From Brassica napus (lineage: Eukaryota > Streptophyta > Magnoliopsida > Brassicales > Brassicaceae): a stretch of DNA of 64,000 nucleotides. Position 1 is the first letter of the stretch. Every line of letters starts with the position of its first letter. Of this stretch, positions 54,063 to 64,000 are shown piece after piece. A program made the translations under genes and the position numbers. The stretch lies in NCBI RefSeq assembly GCF_020379485.1, contig NC_063447.1, positions 61,679,452 through 61,743,451 of the forward strand, in the 5' to 3' direction. A model generated the notes under the pieces. It saw only the letters and a list, made by a program, of their open reading frames with translations, had not been told where the DNA came from and searched no databases.

Positions 54063-55949
54063 ATGCCTCGGAGACCATCAGGAGGAAGAAGGTTCATAAA
54101 GCACCAACCTTTATCATTTTCACCGTTTATGCGGTCACTTGCTCTAGCTTCAAGGCGTAAACTGCATCATCACCACCAACAAGAAGACTCTCAACGTTCT
54201 GGAGAGCTGATGTCTTTTGGTTAGTAGTAGTAGTAGTAATATTGAAACTGAGAAGTTTCATTTCAGAAGCATTGTAATGACGAATCTTTCTTGTTTTGTT
54301 AGATCAAAAGCTCCCAACTTTGTCTAAAAAGGAGCAAAAAGAACAGCTTTCAGACTCCTCTGATGAAGAAGACTCTCAGGTAATAAGATTTATTCAGACT
54401 CCTCTCTTTTGATCCTTGACTCTAAGCTTAAGCCTAGTTAGAGCCTAGAATGATTAATTGGACGGGTTATTTAGTTAGTAGGCCTAGGCGTTTAGCAACT
54501 ATAACAATATGGTAAATTATAATCTCTACGTTTCAATAAGATTTTTTACATAAATTAAGAAAACATATGAAATTTTGATTATACCGATACATTATTTTTT
54601 TGTAACTAATTATTCACCATAATTTTTAACCAATAAAATTTCAATAAACACAATTATGTTTTTTGAAGTTTACAATTTACCATTAATTAATAGATTGAAA
54701 ATGTAAACAATTTTTTTTTTAAGAACATGGATCTTTTCGGAACTGAGTGAGTATAATATAATAGGTTAAATATTATGATTTACAAATAGTAATATTCATA
54801 TTGTTCTATTTTCATAAGACTTTTATATACAGTATATTAATTTTTGTAATTTATAAATAATAAAGAATTTATTATTACAGCTATTTTTAGAACATTGGTT
54901 TTGATATTTGTAGATGGAATCATGGAAACCCCCTTTGTTTATCATTTTTATTTTTTTGATATTTTTGAAGGGAGATGTCCAAGCAGACTTTGAGTTCTTT
55001 GATCCCAAGCCAACAGACTTCAACGGAGTCAAGATCCTCCTCAAAAACTATCTAGATGACAAGGAGTGGGATTTGAGCAGCTTTGTTGATCTGGTACTGG
55101 AGCAGACAACAGTAGGAACCGTTGTGAAAGTAGCAGATGATGAGGACGAGTCCGTGTTCGCTGTTGTCTCTGCTCTTAACTTGGCGAGATACAAGGAGCA
55201 CAAGTGCTTTAGAGAGTTAAAAGAGTTTCTTCTTCAAGTCTGTTCGGAGAAGAGTGTAGCTAAAGATCTTGAAGCGATGTTGGAGAAGAAGGCACAGGGT
55301 GTTGGTGTCTTGGTGTCTCAGAGAGTGATGAACCTTCCTCCGCAGCTTCTTCCTCCGCTGTACGATGGGTTGTTTGATGAAGTCTCGTGGGCTACGGAAG
55401 ACGAGCCTACGGAGGAGCTTCGTGGCTCGTTCCGGTTTAAGTGGTATCTGCTTGTCACCAAGATTTACAAGGTGAGTTTTGTGTTTTAACTGTAAGGAGT
55501 TGTTTTTTGAATCTCTATTGATGTGATGTTTGATGTATAGCTGAAGAATCCTAAGCAGAGGAAGCCTCGTCGTGGTGAAGAAGAGGAGGAGGAAACGGTC
55601 TTCCTTAAGCCAGAAGATGAACTCTTTCTCCAGGTAACTTCTTCTCTCTCTCACAGAGTCACTTCTTGTGTTTCCATGAACATTTTGTTAAAACATTTGC
55701 ATTTTTGCAGCTGAGTTCTTGGTCTTTCACATACCCTATGCGCTCACAGCTTGTGACTTCTCATGAAGTAAGTTTCTCTCTTCAGACTTTACACATGGTT
55801 TTTTTTTTTTTTTTTCAATCCGTAATCATTTGGTTTTGATGGTTATATTGTTACAGATGAAGAATTATCAGCTGATGGGACTAGTGATGGCTGTGGAAGC
55901 AAAAAGGATTCCTGAGTTCAGACAGATGTTGAATTCTCTCATTGATTGA
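54063..55949 (+). CDS. BCCIP: BCCIP family protein (p21/CDK-inhibitor-binding protein homologue)
   Basis: Nuclear protein of the conserved BCCIP family, which in animals and yeast (Bcp1) acts in ribosome export and genome maintenance. Six exons join in frame: 54063-54219, 54303-54379, 54971-55471, 55541-55633, 55711-55767, 55857-55949, giving 325 residues. A basic N-terminus (PRRPSGGRRFIKHQP) is followed by an acidic stretch (SDSSDEEDSQ, about 68-78), then the family domain (about 84 to the end: DFEFFDPKPTDF, KVADDEDESVFAV, RVMNLPPQLLPPLYDGLFDE, MKNYQLMGLVMAVEAKRIP). The start of exon 3 is set at the AG before GGAGATGTC because it keeps the acidic-to-domain junction in frame. Intron 2 holds a small MITE. 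The Arabidopsis neighbour of COX10 is of this family, which supports collinearity. Confidence 0.93.
54519..54765. mobile_element. Stowaway-like MITE inside intron 2 of BCCIP
   Basis: AT-rich insert with terminal inverted repeats around TCTACGTTTCAATAAGATTT and, inverted, TCACTCAGTTCCGAAAAGATCC, a decayed form of the common CTCCCTCCGTTTC end. It is flanked by TATA sequence that fits a TA target duplication. It enlarges intron 2 to about 590 bp without touching the splice sites. Confidence 0.55.
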
Positions 55950-56763
55950 ATGAACAATGAATGAACTTTTTTACTTTGGTCGTTTGTTTATTGGTTACTG
56001 CCAGTTTTGATAAGATCGTTGCGGTGGTTTTCCAGCATAGTTCTATTGTTTTGTTGTTTTACACATCAACCTTCTTCTCTACATGTCACCTGGAAATCTA
56101 GCTCTGTGTGTCTGAATCAATGTCCTGTGAAACTCTCTATTAATGTTTTTTAGCATTTCAAATTCATTTCTATAATTTTTAATATAAAAATAGATGAATT
56201 AGTTTTAATATATGTTTTCAAAGTTTTCTATAACAGAAAACAGTACTTTTATATTTAATTAGTGTTTTATATTAAAAAAAATAGGATTATCTAATTTCAG
56301 AGTGAAATCAAGTCTACATTGATTTTTGGTTTTTAAAGAAAATTATATAGATGGATTGGAGATTCTTTTCTGAAAAAAAAAAAGAAGGCTATGTGAGTTT
56401 ATTCTCACTTTTTGTGGGTTATTCTTACTTTTTGTGGGTATACTGAAAGCTGAGTCAAAGCCCATCCATAACTGGGCCAAAGCCCAACCATAACTGGGCC
56501 AAAGCCCAACCATTGATACTTTAGTTTATTTACAGAACAAAGCCCTCCGATTCTGTGATAATACTCGACGAGTAGTCCCTAAACAATACTAAATATTACA
56601 ATTAGCGCCAGACACTTTTTCATTTCTCTGTAGAAGAGTCTCCGTGACTCGAAATATCTGAAAGCAAATCAATCAGTTTTGCTCGTATGAGATGAACACG
56701 TATCCGTCGCCGCTCTCTCTCAACGCCTAGTGATTCGGGCTACCGAAACCTCTGCCCATAACG
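55950..56763. promoter_or_regulatory. BCCIP 3' flank and COX10 upstream region
   Basis: No gene. A short phrase is repeated at about 56460-56512 (three copies of AAAGCCCA(A/T)CCATAACTGGGCC-like text; TGGGCC and AGCCCA are common plant housekeeping promoter motifs, recognised by TCP and telo-box partner factors). Fits a promoter of a constitutively expressed gene. Confidence 0.4.
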
Positions 56764-57092
56764 ATGTGGCGAAGATCCGCCGTGTCTCGCTTCTCCTCGA
56801 GGATCTCTCTGTCTTCCTCTTCTTCTTCTAGACTGATCCCTTGGTCCCGCGAACTATGCGCCGTCAACACCTTCCCCCAGCCTCCGCCCTCATCGGAACC
56901 AACTGCTAATCTAGCGATCTCCGGCGCCGGATCCGATCCCAGTCGAGTCCTCACCTCGGGCGCCGCCGCCGCCACGTCGAGAATCGCGGCTGCGGCGGGA
57001 TTAGGTCACCACTACGCTCGCTGCTACTGGGAGCTCTCTAAAGCTCGGCTCAGGTATAATAAAGTTTGAAACTTGAATTCAATTTATTCAAA

Positions 57093-57129
<37 letters not shown>

Positions 57130-58687
57130 GGTATCTTTTGTTTGATCCGTTGCAGCATGCTCGTGGTTGCGACATCTGGCACTGGCTACATTCTCGGCAC
57201 GGGGAACGCTGCGGTTGACTTAGCGGGGCTTTGTTACACGTGTGCTGGCACCATGATGATCGCTGCTTCTGCTAACTCCTTGAATCAGGTTTTGTGCTTG
57301 TGATTGATAAAATCTACAAACTCTAGAATCAGGAGGTTTGTTACGATAAAAATGTCACTTTCAAGATTTAAAATGCGATTTAAAAATGTTTAGTGTTTAA
57401 AGTGCTAGAATTTGAATCTAATTTACGTGTGTGTGTTTTTTTTTCTTCAGATTTTTGAGATTAGTAATGATGCTAAGATGAAGAGGACGATGAGAAGGCC
57501 GTTGCCTTCAGGGCGTATGAGTGTTCCACATGCTGTTGCGTGGGCTACTATAGCTGGTGCGTCTGGTGCTTGTTTGTTGGCTACCAAGGTGAATCCTTTT
57601 TTTTCTTGTTCCGTGTGATTATTGTAATGAGATGTTAGGAGTCTTATCTTTTGCTTTTACGACAAGGCTATTGCAGACTAATATGATGGCGGCTGGACTT
57701 GCGTCTGCTAATCTTGTGCTTTACGCGTTTGTTTACACTCCGTTGAAGCAGCTTCACCCTGTGAATACTTGGGTTGGTGCTGTTGTTGGTGCCATCCCAC
57801 CTTTACTTGGGTATAACTTTTCCTCTTCGTTTCACTTTGTTCATGTTTGCTTTTTTTTGTTGCAAATTTACTTATGTTTTTGTCTGTTTTTGTGGGTTTG
57901 TTCAGGTGGGCTGCAGCTTCTGGCGAGATCTCATACAATTCGATGATTCTTCCAGCTGCTCTTTATTTTTGGCAGATTCCTCATTTTATGGCCCTTGCAC
58001 ATCTCTGCCGCGATGATTATGCAGCTGGAGGGTGAGATAATAGGAACCATATGGGTTTTATACTGGATAGAATGTATCCTTTACATATAGTGTTGTTCTT
58101 GAAAGTGGTCAGTTCAGCTGCATGATCTCAGTTTTGATATTGTGCCCCTGGTTGTTTCAGTTACAAGATGCTGTCGCTGTTTGATCCATCAGGGAAGAGA
58201 ATAGCAGCAGTGGCTCTTAGGAACTGCTTTTACATGGTCCCTCTCGGTTTCATTGCCTATGACTGTGAGTCTTCTCTTCCTTGTGAATTCATTTTTAATG
58301 ATTGACTGCTTTGTCTAATCTGTTCCTTCCATTTTTGTGAACACAGGGGGTTTGACGTCGAGCTGGTTTTGTCTCGAATCAACGCTTCTCACAATGGCAA
58401 TTGCTGCTACAGCGTTTTCATTCTACAGACACGGAACCATGGAGAAAGCAAGGAAGATGTTCCACGCCAGTCTTCTCTTCCTTCCTGTTTTCATGTCTGG
58501 TCTGCTTATACACCGCGTCTATGATGAGGACAAGCAACCACTTCTAGAAGCAGCCGGTTTACCGAACTCTGCATCAAGTGAAGTAAAAACTCAAAGAAGA
58601 AAGAAACGTCCTGCTCAGCCTCCTGTGGCTTATGCTTCTGCCGCACCATTTCCGTTCCTCCCAGCTCCTTCCTTCTATTCTCCATAA
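56764..58687 (+). CDS. COX10: COX10, protoheme IX farnesyltransferase (haem O synthase), mitochondrial
   Basis: Inner-membrane enzyme that adds farnesyl pyrophosphate to haem b to form haem O, the first step to haem A of cytochrome c oxidase. Seven exons join in frame: 56764-57053, 57156-57288, 57451-57588, 57677-57810, 57906-58031, 58161-58264, 58347-58687, giving 421 residues. Residues 1-40 are rich in Arg and Ser with few acids (MWRRSAVSRFSSRIS), a mitochondrial presequence. Several hydrophobic segments follow, with the two prenyltransferase Asp motifs NDAKMKRTMRRPLPSG (about 145-160) and CRDDYAAGGYKM (about 268-279). The C-terminus is long and polar (SEVKTQRRKKRP). Matches the UbiA family in order and length. 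Intact. Confidence 0.96.
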
Positions 58688-60410
58688 AGCAAGTTCTTGA
58701 ATTATTGAGAGGACACACATCACAAAGTGAAGAATATTGTGAAATTGTTTTTTTTTTTTCGAGTTTTCATCTTTGATAATAAGCAAGTGGAGAGAATACA
58801 TACGACAGGTTTATGAATTTTTGGCTCCACAATATATATTTTATTCTGATTAGTTGAAATGTTTCAATGTACATTGACATCAAAGGCTTCAAATGCTTTA
58901 ATCGAGTTTATTATGTGTTTGATCAAACATTTGGTATCTTGTTTGTGGTACATTCTTGATAGGTGGTCCCTGTTGCTACTGCTCTTGTCCTCTTTATCTG
59001 TCTAAATCTATGATTAAATGATGAGGTTAAGCAGTGGCTACATTTCTATTTCCACGGAGGCAGCTTTGTCTATGTTCCAGACGGTTCAACCGAATCCATG
59101 TCATGATACTGAGTATTGGGCCTGAGTGTGGGCCTGCAGAGCTCTTTATTTCTAGCTGTGGAAGAACATTCATCAGATTAATTTTCAGAACAATTGCTGA
59201 TACACTCTTCCAAAAATTCTATTCTCGTATACTCTTCTCTTTTAATTCTTTTCTTAATCGTTTATTTTTAATTCGAAAAATAAGTAGAAGTCCAATTCAC
59301 CTTTAATGAATTCACATATTTACGGAATATATCATTTAACCTAATTTAACTTCATTCTCCTCAATTATAGATTCACGTTTCTTTTTCTCATTCTCTTTTA
59401 CCTTCTTCAATTTTATTTTCTCTCTCTAGTTTTTTTTTTTTTTTCTTTTTTCTCCTCCTTCTCTTTATTCTTCTCCTCCTCCGCTTATTTCTCTTCTTCT
59501 TTTTTTTTCCTCTCTTTCTGCTTCTTCTCCGTGCTCCTCTTCTGTTTTCTCTTCATCTTCCTTCTCTGCCGCTTTTTCCTCCTCCTTCATCTCCGCTTCT
59601 TCCTCCTTCTCTTCCTCTACCTCATCTTCCTTCTTCTCTACATATTCCTCCATCTATTCTTTTTGTCATCTTCGATCTACTTTTTTGTATTTTCGATTTT
59701 TAAGATCAGAAAAACAGATATCAAAATAGAACACGAAAGTAAAACTACAAACCCAGAAAAACAGTTTTACCAAGTTATACTATCGTGTAACTTGGTAAAA
59801 CCTAGTTATACCATCTTCGAGGTATAACTGGTAAAACTATGACATAGTTATACCAAGTTCGTACTTCGGCAATGGTGTAACTTAGTTCAAACTTGTACCA
59901 AGTTTTTAGTTTTACTAAAATTCAAATTTTAAATTTGATACCCAAAATTCAAAATTTAAATTTTCAACTGAGGAGGAAAAACGTATGGGCAAAATTGAAA
60001 ATCTTTTATTTCATTAAGAGTAGAGAGTATGTTAGAATTCGTAAGAGTATGCCAGAATAAATTTTGCCTCGTATGTGAGATTATGACTCTTTTCATCAAG
60101 CTAGAAACAGTTGATTATGGAAATGTTTTTGTTTTAATCAATCACATACTCTTCTCTAGTCTTTGTATAAACTATATATATCAGATTCAATATCTCAGAG
60201 TGTTTGGTTAAAGATTTAACGCTACGGTTAGTTTTTTTTTAGCCGTTACCGGTTAGTTATTCAGTTACCGGTTAGTTAAAAAAAAGCAATACAAAGGGTC
60301 AATTTTTCGTATCTCGCGGGTATAAAAAAGAGACTGTTCTTTACTGTTGACCAGCTTCTTCTTTTAAAAAAAAAAAAACCCTAAAAAAAATCTATCAATC
60401 GAATCACAAA
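58688..60410. other. COX10-PRS5 intergenic region
   Basis: 3' UTR of COX10, then AT-rich DNA, a long CT-rich low-complexity block (59360-59690) and three consecutive hairpins at 59764-59801, 59805-59828 and 59847-59881 built on GTTATACC/GGTATAAC. After that comes the PRS5 upstream region. A possible repeat (GCCGTTACCGGTTAGT) lies at about 60240-60275. Confidence 0.5.
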
Positions 60411-62598
60411 ATGGCGTTTCTTCTTCACGCTCAGCCTTCACATAGTTTACCGGCGGCGGATCTCCGGCGACCTTCTCCTCTGATTCATCGCGGTCCTGCT
60501 TCCGTTCGATTTCCTCTCGTAAGTCTCTCTCTCACTCTCTCTCTCTCTCTACAGTCTTTGCGCTCGCATCTGATGAGAATCTTGTTCCGCAGAGGTGTAA
60601 GGCGGTGGATTCGTACGGCGGGAACTCCGACGATCTGTATCTGCTTACAGGCGACACCGCTCCCGCGAGTGCTCTTCTCTCGAGGACGCGGTTGGAGGAT
60701 GCGATTAAGAATAACACCACGCGGCTCCGTATCTTCTCCGGCACTGCTAATCCTTCCTTGGCTCAGGTTCCTTTGCTTGATCTGAGCTTGAATCGCTAGA
60801 CTTCTTCAGATTCAACTTGAATTGCTGTGATTAGGTAGAAACTGATTTCTACGAGGATAGTTGTTTGCGGCTTGGAGATTTATTCAATTGTGATTAGGAA
60901 GAAACTGATTATCTTGTAACTTCATGGATCTTGGTGATTGCTCATTGGGGGGTGTTTGTGTACAGGAGATCTTAATCTTGCAAGAGTTAGCAGATTCATT
61001 TTGAGTTTCGACTAGGAAGAAACTGGTTTCTACTTTGGATAGTTGCTTGAAGCTGGAGATTTGTTCAAATTGCTTATTAAAATGATTAGGAAGAAGCTGA
61101 TTATATTGTAACTACATGGATCTTGGCGATTGTGCAGGAGATTTCATGCTATTTGGGACTGGAGCTGGGGAAAATCAAGATTAAGCGGTTTGCTGATGGA
61201 GAGATCTATGTTCAGCTGCAAGAGAGTGTTAGGGGATGCGATGTGTTCCTTGTGCAGCCTACATGCCCACCTGCTAATGAAAACCTTATGGAACTGCTCG
61301 TTATGATTGACGCCTGTCGTAGAGCATCTGCCAAGACCATCACTGCTGTGATTCCTTACTTTGGCTATGCTCGAGCTGATAGAAAGGCAAGTCCTTTGTG
61401 CTTGTACTATTAGAATCTGCCTTGGAATCGATCTTCTTCCAACATTGGTACTGTCTATTAGTTTCTAGTTATTGGCGAAGATAGTTTTTCATATGACCTT
61501 TCCGTTCTACAAACTCTTGCAGACTCAGGGACGTGAATCTATTGCTGCCAAGCTTGTCGCTAATCTGATAACAGAGTCTGGTGCAGACCGTGTTCTTGCC
61601 TGTGACCTTCACTCTGGACAGTCTATGGGCTACTTTGATATTCCTGTTGACCATGTTTATGGCCAGGTAAAGCAGGTTCTTCCCTTAAAGCATTGATTAC
61701 TTTCGTGAAAATGGATTTTCTTATGGTTAATATTTATGAACAGCCTGTGATACTTGATTACCTGGCAAGCAAAGGCATATCCTCTGATGACTTGGTGGTT
61801 GTTTCGCCTGATGTTGGTGGAGTTGCAAGGGCTCGCGCTTTTGCCAAGAAGCTATCCGATGCTCCTTTAGCAATAGTTGATAAAAGACGTCATGGGCACA
61901 ATGTTGCAGAGGTAAAAGAAACAATTGACAAATACATTTTAGCCGAGGCTTGGCTGTGACATCTGACAATCCGTTTCATGTAGGTGATGAACTTAATCGG
62001 GGATGTTAAAGGGAAAGTAGCTATAATGGTGGATGACATGATTGACACAGCGGGTGAGTTATGCAAGTCTCTAACTGCGTATATATCTCAAAAAATTCTC
62101 CATTATGCTTAGACACTTGTGTTGTTGTAACAAATTAGGAACCATAAGCAAAGGTGCAGCTCTGTTACACCAAGAAGGAGCAAGAGAAGTCTACGCATGT
62201 ACCACTCATGCCGTTTTTAGGTAAGCCCATGTGAAAATATTTTTCAAGTTGTTGGAAGTATAAAGAGACAGAGAAGTTTATATAGTGATGCTTGGTATAT
62301 GGAAACAGCCCTCCTGCAATCAGTAGACTATCGAGCGGTCTGTTTCAAGAGGTGATCATAACCAACACGATTCCACTGTCGGAGCAAAACTACTTTCCTC
62401 AGCTTACAGTTCTCTCAGTAGCAAACCTTCTTGCGGAGACCATATGGCGTGTTCATGATGATTGCTCTGTAAGTAAAACAAAGAAAACACATTGAGATTC
62501 AAAATGAGATTTCTAAGGGAGACATCGAGTCCTAAACTATAATTATTTGGATGTATCAGGGAGACATTGAGCCATTTTCGACATTGGGGATTGATTGA
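60411..62598 (+). CDS. PRS5: Ribose-phosphate pyrophosphokinase (PRPP synthetase), plastid form
   Basis: Transfers pyrophosphate from ATP to ribose 5-phosphate to make PRPP, the precursor of nucleotides, histidine and tryptophan. Nine exons join in frame: 60411-60518, 60593-60766, 61138-61386, 61523-61666, 61744-61911, 61984-62053, 62139-62220, 62309-62468, 62560-62598, giving 397 residues. Residues 1-40 (Ser/Pro/Arg/Leu-rich, few acids) look like a plastid transit peptide. Family motifs: [33 protein letters not shown] (about 205-210), VVSPDVGG (about 244-251) and the PRPP-binding loop [10 protein letters not shown] (about 297-306). The 3' end of exon 3 uses a GC donor (AAAG then GCAAGT). Intron 2 contains an internal duplication. 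Collinear with Arabidopsis At2g44530. Confidence 0.96.
60830..61137 (+). repeat. Tandem duplication inside intron 2 of PRS5
   Basis: Two imperfect copies of about 125 bp lie about 178 bp apart, at 60834-60950 and 61011-61137. Both run from GATTAGG or GACTAGG AAGAAACTG through TAGTTG and GGAGATTT to ATGGATCTTGG and GATTG. The second copy ends in the used acceptor TGTGCAG; the matching place in the first reads TGCTCATT, so it lacks an AG acceptor. Confidence 0.75.
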
Positions 62599-62789
62599 TT
62601 GACTGATGCAACAATGTTCAAGACTCGTGTGTGAATGGGTTTCTGATAATGTACAACTTCCTTTTTTTGCGCTTGTAAATGTCAGACATGTAGAGGAACC
62701 AACTTGTAAGATCACATTTTCTATTTTCCTTGCCTTTTCTCACTTTTAAATCCAGTGATATGGATCTACATTTTCTCTAACTCAGTCAT

Positions 62790-63180
62790 CAATTAAGACC
62801 CTGTTCGGGAACGCGCTATGCGTTAGTCGGACGGTTGGGTTGGGCCTAGCGTGTAAAGAGAAAATCGGAGATTAATCGGAAATTATGCGGGGCGGAATTT
62901 TTATATTGTTTACTATGTTATAAAACATGTTAATCATTAATTGTGTATAACATTAATACATTTTTATGTTTAAGATTGTATAAAACACACAAATAGAATA
63001 TATAAACTTAATATAGAGTAATTTTCATCAAAATTATGAATATAAATGATATTTATAAAATTTTAGATCAAATAAATAAATTAAAATATTATTAAACCGA
63101 TTTGGAATAAATCGGAGCGGAAGAGTAACGCGTAGCATCCAGGCGGCCGTCTAGGCGGCTAGGCGGCCGATTTTTATAAC
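62790..63180. repeat. GCGCTA/GGCGG-rich non-autonomous element
   Basis: Non-coding segment with CG-rich ends around an AT-rich middle. The left end has AACGCGCTATGCGTTAGTCGG. The right end has AACGCGTAGCATCCAGGCGG and further GGCGGC repeats. Looks like a hAT-like or similar small element, but the ends do not match well enough to call a family. Confidence 0.45.
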
Positions 63181-63537
63181 TTTAAGAGTAACACTTGCCC
63201 ATATGAGAGCCGCGAGTGCGTTTTGCTATCTCTACACTTGTGTTACATGAATATATTGAATGAGGTATACAAACTAGTTCACTATCATCCTACTTAAGCA
63301 GAAAATCAAGATATCAAACTCTACGCCTAACCAAAGTTCCAACCAAGACTCCAAAAAACTATCACGTGTTCAAGATAATCATGATAATAATTTTTTTTTG
63401 AATATATTCAAGTCTTTTTTTTGTGTCAAATTTTAGATATCTACCTACAAACTCCAAAAAATCGAAAACGTCATCATCCAATTGAGTGGAAAGGAAGAAG
63501 ACAACCAAGTTGATTTAGTACAAAATATTTTTTTTTC

Positions 63538-63890
63538 TAAGAGCATCTCCAAAAACACTCTCTATTTTAGAGTTTTGTAAACTCTATATTTGAAGTTTCA
63601 AAGTGTTATTCTCCGGAAAAAAACTTCAAATTTAGCTTCAAAATTATTTGTAATTTACACTATGATCTTTATATTTGTCATAATTAATATAAATCCATCA
63701 AACTTTTATAAATAACTAGCACACATATAAAAATGCTATACTAATATTTATTAATTAAATCTTACACTAAAATATAAAATTATAAATAGAAATACATAAT
63801 TAAATATTAAACTACAATCAAAATACAACATTTTTTCATAAATTGTTTTTTTTTGTAATGCTCTATTTTCGGCTAGAAAAAATTTGATAT
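63538..63890. repeat. MITE-like sequence near the window end
   Basis: Begins AAGAGCATCTCCAAAAACAC and CTCTATTTTAGAG. The far part (about 63860) has AATGCTCTATTTTCGG, a partial inverse. Similar in style to the MITE at 899-1190. The stretch 63181-63537 and the last 100 bp show nothing else. Confidence 0.35.
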
Positions 63891-64000
63891 CGATGAAACT
63901 GCCTACAGAGATTGAACTAATTGAACCAAAATGAAAGTACTCTATACAAATCTAAGAAGAAAACAAAACACAACCGAGAACTAAACAAAATAATATTCAT

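Noticed and set aside
59465..59653. Glu/Lys-rich minus-strand frame
   Set aside because: Product of the CT-rich low-complexity block; no family or gene structure.

Overview
This is plant nuclear DNA from the mustard family, most likely Brassica or a close relative such as Raphanus. It is AT-rich, all host genes have many introns, and it contains three large transposable elements plus many small ones. The host genes on the right (a BCCIP-like protein, COX10 and a plastid PRPP synthetase) follow the order and strand that I recall for Arabidopsis At2g44510-At2g44520-At2g44530. The beta-glucosidase genes to their left match the position of the Arabidopsis BGLU15/28/29/17/PEN2 cluster. The species and all ortholog names come from memory of family sequences, not from a search.

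Layout. 1-5390: small non-autonomous transposons and two SINEs. 5391-8624: an intact 13-exon GH1 beta-glucosidase of the BGLU28/30 type. 8913-15282: a full-length, recently inserted LINE with 14-bp target duplications. 15518-21647: a Ty1/copia LTR retrotransposon with LTRs identical outside a T-run. 23593-26680: a second GH1 gene. 27381-34400: non-autonomous elements, a 618-bp tandem triplication and an 80-bp C-tract. 34404-44963: a complete 10.56-kb CACTA transposon with 3-bp ATT target duplications and three apparently intact genes. 44964-49599: three Tourist-like MITEs and a SINE. 49600-52857: a third GH1 gene, BGLU27-like. 53040-53585: a GGATCCGGAT-rich repeat. 54063-62598: BCCIP, COX10 and PRS5, all on +. 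62599-64000: repeats.

How it fits together. The three GH1 genes share the same intron positions and nearly the same exon sizes, so they are an old tandem array of the clade that includes atypical myrosinases (glucosinolate-cleaving beta-glucosidases). The array has been pulled apart by about 23 kb of transposon insertions, while the three housekeeping genes stay compact. The most unusual material is inside the transposons. The CACTA element carries an antisense Athila-ORF1-like gene, a transposase-accessory gene whose start codon is split by an intron, and a 163-bp repeat full of ATCGATCGAT. The copia element carries a leader of six spaced GC-rich inverted repeats, a TATA box followed by a 55-codon two-membrane-segment ORF ahead of gag, and a primer-binding site that seems to pair with the anticodon half of a tRNA-Ile.
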